A DNA stretch of 64,000 nt from an uncultured Paracoccaceae bacterium (GTDB lineage Bacteria; Pseudomonadota; Alphaproteobacteria; Rhodobacterales; Rhodobacteraceae): the NCBI GenBank assembly GCA_937146765.1, contig CAKZRP010000002.1:1-64000 (forward strand), in the 5' to 3' direction. The notes beneath the pieces are model-generated. The model was not told the origin of the DNA. It made no database searches and worked only from the letters and a program-made list of their open reading frames with translations. Shown in pieces: positions 59,662-64,000 of this stretch (within the stretch, counting starts at the first letter, position 1; each line of letters begins with the position of its first letter). Both the position numbers and the translations under genes were made by a program.

Positions 59662-60453
59662 CTAGCCCTCCCCCTGCGCCGCCAGCAGGCGCCGCGCCCG
59701 CATCCGCACCGGCTCATCCACCATGGCACCGTCAACCGAGACCGCGCCCTCACCCGAGGCCAGCACCCGACGCGCCCAGTCAAGGTCCTCCCGCGAGGGG
59801 GCAAAGGCCCCTCGGATGGTCGCGATCTGCCCAGGGTGAATGCAGAGCTTGCCACCCATCCCAAGATCGCGGGCATGAGCGGCATCAGCGGCACTCACCT
59901 CCAGGTGATCGAGCTGCACCGTCACCCCGTCGATCGGCGCGCTCAGCCCCGCCAGCCGCGAGGCCAGAACCAACTCGAACCGCGCAGGCAGCAGCACCTC
60001 ACGCAGATGGGCCGAGCCCAGATCGGCGCAGAAATCGACCGAGCCAAAGGCCAGCTGCGCCACGCCTGGAACCGCTGCAATCGCACGCGCCTGGGCAAGG
60101 CCTGCGGCACTCTCGATCAGGGCAATCAGCGGCAGATCCGGCAGCGCGGCGATGACCTCCGCCACCGCCTTGGGGCATTCCGCCTTGGGCAGCATCACAG
60201 CGGCAAAACCCCTGCCACGCAGGGCGGCAAGATCGGCCTGATGCCAGGGCGTGCCCTTGGCATTGATCCGCACGATCACCGGCAGGTCGGTAAAGCCCGC
60301 ATCAAGGGAGGCGCGGGCCATGTCCTTGTCCGCGGGGGCAACCGCATCCTCAAGGTCGAGGATCACCGCATCCGCACCCGAGGCCGCCGCCTTGGCAAAG
60401 CGGTCGGGGCGGTTGGCCGGCACAAAGAGCGGCGTCAGGATCTGGCTCACCAT
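59662..60453 (-). CDS. HpcH/HpaI aldolase family, CitE-like (S)-citramalyl-CoA lyase candidate
   Basis: 263 aa TIM-barrel lyase: TPLFVPANRPDRFAKA, ADAVILDLEDAV (metal-binding Glu/Asp), VIVRINAKGTPWHQADL, LIALIESAAGL, FGSVDFCADLG and GGKLCIHPGQIATI. Members cleave malyl-CoA, citramalyl-CoA or citryl-CoA. With CoA-transferase and MaoC hydratase genes in the same operon, citramalyl-CoA cleavage to acetyl-CoA and pyruvate (as Ccl in itaconate breakdown) is likely. The start at 60453 overlaps the MaoC stop. Confidence 0.82.
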   Translation of the reverse strand: MVSQILTPLFVPANRPDRFAKAAASGADAVILDLEDAVAPADKDMARASLDAGFTDLPVIVRINAKGTPWHQADLAALRGRGFAAVMLPKAECPKAVAEVIAALPDLPLIALIESAAGLAQARAIAAVPGVAQLAFGSVDFCADLGSAHLREVLLPARFELVLASRLAGLSAPIDGVTVQLDHLEVSAADAAHARDLGMGGKLCIHPGQIATIRGAFAPSREDLDWARRVLASGEGAVSVDGAMVDEPVRMRARRLLAAQGEG

Positions 60454-61277
60454 GTCGCCTGCGCCTCCATCGCGACGGGGCCATTGGTGCGCGCGGTCCA
60501 TAGACGCAGGTCCGCGCCCTCGCCACTGGCGTTGAGGGTGAACGCCGCATCGTCAAAGATCGGTGACAGCGACCGGAAGCTGAACGCGCGCGGTGCAACC
60601 CCGCGCAGATCGGCCGCATATTGGCACAGCATCGTCGCCTGCATCGGACCGTGTACCACCAGACCGGGATAGCCTTCTTGCTCAATGCAGAAGGGCTTGT
60701 CGTAGTGGATGCGATGGCCGTTGAAGGTCAGCGCAGAATAGCGAAACAGCAGTGTCGGATGCGGGATCACGCTGCGGCTCTCGACACCGACAGGTGCAGG
60801 CTCCACCGGTTTCGCCACGCCCGCCGTCTGCGGAATGTCGCGATAGACGATATCCTGCCGCTCGCTCAGCACTTTGCGCCCGTTGCTGGTGATCTCATGG
60901 TCCACGGTGACAAAGCACAAGGACCCGCTGCGCCCTTCCTTCAGGGTCACATCGGTGATCGTGGAATGGCGCGTCACCTCCTCGCCGATGCGGATGCTGT
61001 CGTGAAAGGTAAAGGCGCCGCCTGCCCACATCCGGCGCGGCAATGGCACCGGCGGCAGGAACCCTCCCAAGGCGGGGTGGCCATCACGCCCCAGCTCCGC
61101 CATCGGCGCGATGGGCTGCGCCAGACAGAGGTGGATCAGCAAGGGGGCCTCCGCCCCCGGACTGACATCCGATGTCCGATCAAAAGTGGCATTGAACTGC
61201 CGCACGAGGGTCGGCGACAGCCGCTCGCTGTCACGCTGTTCGCGACCGATCCAGCTTTGCAAATGCGAAAGGTCCAT
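60447..61277 (-). CDS. MaoC-like acyl-CoA hydratase (itaconyl-CoA/mesaconyl-C4-CoA hydratase type)
   Basis: 276 aa double hot-dog protein of the HTD2/mesaconyl-C4-CoA hydratase group: PPVPLPRRMWAGGAFTFHDS, then TRHSTITDVTLKEGRSGSLC, RYSALTFNGHRIHYDKPF (catalytic hydratase-2 Asp/His-type segment) and LVVHGPMQATML. P. aeruginosa Ich, which hydrates itaconyl-CoA to citramalyl-CoA, belongs to this group. Three bases separate it from the CoA-transferase gene. Confidence 0.82.
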   Translation of the reverse strand: MDLSHLQSWIGREQRDSERLSPTLVRQFNATFDRTSDVSPGAEAPLLIHLCLAQPIAPMAELGRDGHPALGGFLPPVPLPRRMWAGGAFTFHDSIRIGEEVTRHSTITDVTLKEGRSGSLCFVTVDHEITSNGRKVLSERQDIVYRDIPQTAGVAKPVEPAPVGVESRSVIPHPTLLFRYSALTFNGHRIHYDKPFCIEQEGYPGLVVHGPMQATMLCQYAADLRGVAPRAFSFRSLSPIFDDAAFTLNASGEGADLRLWTARTNGPVAMEAQATW

Positions 61278-61280
61278 GGC

Positions 61281-62378
61281 TCAGGCCTCCAGGGGTTTGA
61301 GGGGCGGCACCGGCCCATAGGCACGCTCTGCCTCGCCGATGAAACGGGCGGCCGGTGCGGGCATCGCGACCGGCCCATTGGGTGTGTCGATCCTAATCCG
61401 GCGCAAGTGCGGATGGCTGGACAGCCCCGCCATATCGTTGACCGAGGCCAGCGCGATGCCAGCTTGCAACAAGAGCGCCACCGCCTCCTCGGCGCTGTAG
61501 CGGGCAAAGGCGGCCGCGACCAGCGCGTCGGTCTCGTCCCGGTGGGTGACCCGCGCCACATTGCTGGCAAAGCGCGCGTCAGACCCAAGTTTGGCATCGC
61601 TGAGGAAAACCTCGCAAAGCGCCCGCCATTCGCGGTCCGATTGCACCGAGATCAGAATGGCCGCCCCGCTCTTGGGCTGGAACACGCCGTAGGGCGCGAT
61701 GGAAGGATGGGCGAGGCCGATCCGCTTGGGGCTCTTGCCGCCCTCGTGGTTCAGCAGGGGCACCGTCAGCCACTCCGCCAACACATCGAACATCGACACC
61801 GAAATCTCCGCCCCCTGCCCGGTGATCCCGCGACGGATCAGCGCCTCAAGGATCGCGGCATGGGCGGTCGCCCCGGTGGCGATGTCGACGATCGAGATGC
61901 CGACGCGGGCCGGCTCCGATGGGCCGCCGGTGATCGAACAAAGCCCGCTTTCGGCCTGAATGAGCAGATCATAAGCCTTGCGATTGGCCAGTGGCCCCTC
62001 TTCGCCAAAGCCCGAGATCGAACAGGTGATGAGGCGCGGATAGGCGGCGCGCAGATGCTCAATCGCAAAACCCAGCTTGGCCAGCGCCCCGGGCTTGAGG
62101 TTCTGCAACAGCACATCCGCATCGACCAGTTCCGCGTCCAGGGTGGCCCTGCCCGCGGGCGAGGCCAGATCCAGCGTCAGCGTCTCCTTGCCGCGGTTGA
62201 GCCAGAGGAAATAGCTCGACTGCCCCGATGCCACATCGTCATAGCCGCGCGCAAAATCGCCCTCCGGGCGCTCCACCTTGACCACTCGCGCCCCCGCATC
62301 GGCCAGTCGGGCCGAGGCAAAGGGGGCGGCCACCGCCTGTTCCAGCGCGACGACCTTGATCCCTTCGAGCGGCCGCAT
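61281..62378 (-). CDS. CaiB/BaiF (family III) CoA-transferase, itaconate/mesaconate type candidate
   Basis: 365 aa: MRPLEGIKVVALEQAVAAPF, ADAGARVVKVERPEGDFARG, YFLWLNRGKETLTLDLASPA (catalytic Asp region), ADVLLQNLKPGALAKLGF and CSISGFGEEGPLANRKAYDL. Family III enzymes exchange CoA between acids through an aspartyl-CoA adduct. Context suggests succinyl-CoA:itaconate CoA-transferase (Ict). The start overlaps the acyl-CoA dehydrogenase stop (ATGA). Confidence 0.85.
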   Translation of the reverse strand: MRPLEGIKVVALEQAVAAPFASARLADAGARVVKVERPEGDFARGYDDVASGQSSYFLWLNRGKETLTLDLASPAGRATLDAELVDADVLLQNLKPGALAKLGFAIEHLRAAYPRLITCSISGFGEEGPLANRKAYDLLIQAESGLCSITGGPSEPARVGISIVDIATGATAHAAILEALIRRGITGQGAEISVSMFDVLAEWLTVPLLNHEGGKSPKRIGLAHPSIAPYGVFQPKSGAAILISVQSDREWRALCEVFLSDAKLGSDARFASNVARVTHRDETDALVAAAFARYSAEEAVALLLQAGIALASVNDMAGLSSHPHLRRIRIDTPNGPVAMPAPAARFIGEAERAYGPVPPLKPLEA

Positions 62379-63538
62379 CAGAAGGACCTCGGCATGCCAA
62401 GCACATGCTCGGCCACATAGGAGAGGATCAGGTTGGTGGAGATCGGCGCCACCTGATAAAGCCGGGTTTCACGGAACTTGCGCTCCACGTCATATTCATT
62501 GGCAAAGCCAAAGCCGCCATGGAACTGGATGCAGGCGTTGGCCGCCTCCCAGCTTGCCTTGGCCGCGAGGTATTTCGCCATATTGGCCTCGGCACCGCAG
62601 GGCTGCCCGGCATCATAGAGCGCGCAGGCCTTCCAGCGCATCAGATTGGCGGCTTCCACCTCGATAAAGGCCTCGGCGATGGGAAATTGCACGCCCTGGT
62701 TCTGGCCGATGGGGCGGCCAAAGACCTGCCGCTCGCAGACATAATCGGTCACCTTGTCGGTGAACCAATAGCCATCGCCGATACATTCCGCCGCGATCAG
62801 CGCCCGTTCGGCATTGAGGCCGGTGAGGATGTATTTGAAGCCCATCCCCTCCTCGCCGATCAGGTTTTCGGCGGGGATTTCGAGGTTGTCAAAGAACAGC
62901 TCGTTGGTCTCGTGATTGACCATATTGGCGATGGGTTTCACCTCCATGCCCTTGGTCATCGCCTCCTTGATGTCGACGAGAAAGATCGACATGCCTTCGG
63001 ATTTCTTCTTCACCTGATCCAGCGGCGTGGTGCGCGCCAGCAGGATCATCAGGTCGGAATGCTGCACCCGGCTGATCCAGACCTTCTGGCCGTTGATCAC
63101 ATAGCGGTCGCCCTTCTTGATCGCCGTGGTCTTGATCTTGGTGGTGTCGGTGCCGGTGGTCGGCTCGGTCACCCCCATGGATTGCAGGCGCAATTCCCCG
63201 GTGGCAAGCTTTGGCAGGATGCGCTGGCGCTGCTCTTCCGAGCCATGCCGCACCAGCGTGTTCATATTGTACATCTGCCCGTGGCAGGCGCCGGAATTGC
63301 CGCCCGCGCGGTTGATCTCTTCCATGATGACGCTCGCCTCGGTCAGGCCAAGGCCGGAGCCGCCGTAGTCCTCGGGGATCAGCGCCGCCATCCAGCCCTC
63401 GCGGGTCAGCGCCTCGACAAAGTCCTCGGGATAGGCCTTCGCCGCATCCACCTTGCGATGATAGTCGGCGGGAAACTGGGCACAAAGGGTGCGAACACCT
63501 TCGCGGATGTCCTGATAGCTGTCGGGCAGAACGGTCAT
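62378..63538 (-). CDS. Acyl-CoA dehydrogenase
   Basis: 386 aa flavoprotein of the acyl-CoA dehydrogenase family: MGVTEPTTGTDTTKIKTTAI (FAD site), YVINGQKVWISRVQHSD, ECIGDGYWFTDKVTDYV, RQVFGRPIGQNQGVQFPIAE, IQFHGGFGFANEYDVER. The substrate is not evident; a similar gene sits within the itaconate cluster of P. aeruginosa. The first gene of the operon; a start at 63550 is possible. Confidence 0.9.
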   Translation of the reverse strand: MTVLPDSYQDIREGVRTLCAQFPADYHRKVDAAKAYPEDFVEALTREGWMAALIPEDYGGSGLGLTEASVIMEEINRAGGNSGACHGQMYNMNTLVRHGSEEQRQRILPKLATGELRLQSMGVTEPTTGTDTTKIKTTAIKKGDRYVINGQKVWISRVQHSDLMILLARTTPLDQVKKKSEGMSIFLVDIKEAMTKGMEVKPIANMVNHETNELFFDNLEIPAENLIGEEGMGFKYILTGLNAERALIAAECIGDGYWFTDKVTDYVCERQVFGRPIGQNQGVQFPIAEAFIEVEAANLMRWKACALYDAGQPCGAEANMAKYLAAKASWEAANACIQFHGGFGFANEYDVERKFRETRLYQVAPISTNLILSYVAEHVLGMPRSF

Positions 63539-63589
63539 GGCGGCTCTCATCTTGGGTCTTGGATCAGATCCATGGGTAGACTTGCCGCA

Positions 63590-63640
63590 GGCATTCTTCA
63601 AATATATGCTTTATATCATTGCCATATCATTCTCTTATGA
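63590..63640. promoter_or_regulatory. Divergent promoter/LysR-site region
   Basis: The 115-base gap between the acyl-CoA dehydrogenase and LysR genes has an A/T-rich core with a direct repeat ATATCATT (two copies spaced by three bases, about 63612-63631) in otherwise GC-rich DNA. It is the likely binding area of the LysR protein. Confidence 0.35.
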
Positions 63641-63653
63641 AAGCCATCCGCCC

Positions 63654-64000
63654 ATGGACCTGAAGCAGCTGCGCTACTTCCTCGCCATTGTCGACTGCGG
63701 CTCCATCACCGGGGCGGCGCAGCACCTCAACATCGCCCAGCCGGCCCTGTCGATCCACGTGAAGAACATGGAGGATCATCTCGGAACCCCCCTGCTGCTG
63801 CGGCAGCGGTCCGGCGTACAGCCGACCGAGGCCGGCCTGCTCTTGGCCCAACGCGCCCGCGCCCTGCTGGAGGATTTCGCCCGGACCCAGGATGACATCC
63901 GCACCCTCGACGGCGATCCGATGGGCGTGGTGCGCATCGGTCTGCCCGGCACCATCAGCAATATCGTCGCCTTGCCGCTGATCGCTGCGGCCCGCGCCCG
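63654..64000 (+). CDS. LysR-family regulator, 5' part (runs off right edge)
   Basis: The first 115 codons are present: MDLKQLRYFLAIVDCGSITG, then AAQHLNIAQPALSIHVKNME, a typical LysR winged helix, and GVVRIGLPGTISNIVALPL starting the sensor domain. It is divergent from the CoA-transferase/hydratase/lyase operon, in the same arrangement as the LysR regulators of itaconate genes in Pseudomonas and Yersinia. Confidence 0.88.
   Translation, partial: MDLKQLRYFLAIVDCGSITGAAQHLNIAQPALSIHVKNMEDHLGTPLLLRQRSGVQPTEAGLLLAQRARALLEDFARTQDDIRTLDGDPMGVVRIGLPGTISNIVALPLIAAARA

Noticed and set aside
1..64000. tRNA, rRNA, CRISPR array or replication origin
   Set aside because: None was recognised on reading both strands; no repeat-spacer pattern, iteron cluster or tRNA-like cloverleaf with CCA context was found by eye, although a dedicated scan could still reveal one.

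Overview
The window is high-GC DNA whose gene content (sialic-acid TRAP transporter, Aap-type amino-acid transporter, betaine ABC transporter beside a HutH-like lyase, many short catabolic operons) fits an alphaproteobacterium, most likely a marine Rhodobacteraceae (roseobacter-type) replicon. No rRNA, tRNA or core housekeeping block is visible. It reads like an accessory region, perhaps a plasmid, chromid or integrative island, built from catabolic cassettes separated by insertion-sequence debris. The taxonomic statement is inference.

Layout. (1) 1-33: start of an IS3-type transposase leaving the left edge. (2) 176-9362: a tightly coupled nine-gene operon of WecE-like sugar aminotransferase, LuxE-like acyl-protein synthetase, LuxC-like acyl reductase, WecD-like acetyltransferase, acyl carrier protein, FabZ-like dehydratase, acetolactate-synthase-like ThDP enzyme, NeuB-like synthase and an AMP-forming acyl ligase. 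There is no luciferase; it looks like a pathway for an acyl-modified amino sugar, nonulosonic acid or related small molecule. (3) 9365-10495: stacked fragments of IS3, a tyrosine recombinase, IS256 and ISL3 elements. (4) 10539-19664: cysE, a NemR-like TetR/SDR/monooxygenase operon, an SMP-30-like periplasmic protein, an AraC regulator, an SRPBCC protein plus ECF sigma factor, a CGNR zinc-finger regulator, and an exported hydrolase with an FMN reductase. (5) 19773-20624: an IS5-family element. (6) 20770-24056: a coiled-coil protein with a glycine-rich hydrophobic hairpin and an exported ClpP-like/SH3 protein, followed by a decayed reading frame. (7) 24608-30602: LacI regulator with a 22-bp palindromic operator, a polyamine-type ABC transporter and an MTA/purine-nucleoside phosphorylase. 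(8) 30611-40114: a complete sialic-acid catabolic locus (nagA, nagB, nanK, nanE, siaM, siaQ, siaP, nanR and divergent nanA, nanM). (9) 40300-41037: decayed IS5-type remnants. (10) 41039-46182: TetR regulator, betaine-type ABC transporter and a histidine-ammonia-lyase-family enzyme lacking the Ala-Ser-Gly triad that forms the MIO cofactor. (11) 46184-53639: LysR, Cys/Met-metabolism PLP enzyme, Aap-type amino-acid ABC transporter (one permease gene frameshifted) and M20 amidohydrolase. (12) 53980-59171: FixJ-type regulator, single-domain receiver, PAS histidine kinase and three alpha/beta hydrolases. (13) 59662-64000: CitE-like lyase, MaoC-like hydratase, CaiB-type CoA-transferase and acyl-CoA dehydrogenase, with a divergent LysR running off the right edge. 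This set resembles itaconate degradation (ict-ich-ccl).

Most catabolic modules follow one plan: a regulator, an operator-like palindrome in the divergent gap, a binding-protein-dependent transporter, then enzymes. The two most unusual elements are the LuxC/LuxE/ACP/ThDP/NeuB operon and the MIO-less lyase beside a betaine transporter, which suggests uptake and deamination of a quaternary histidine derivative such as ergothioneine or hercynine.
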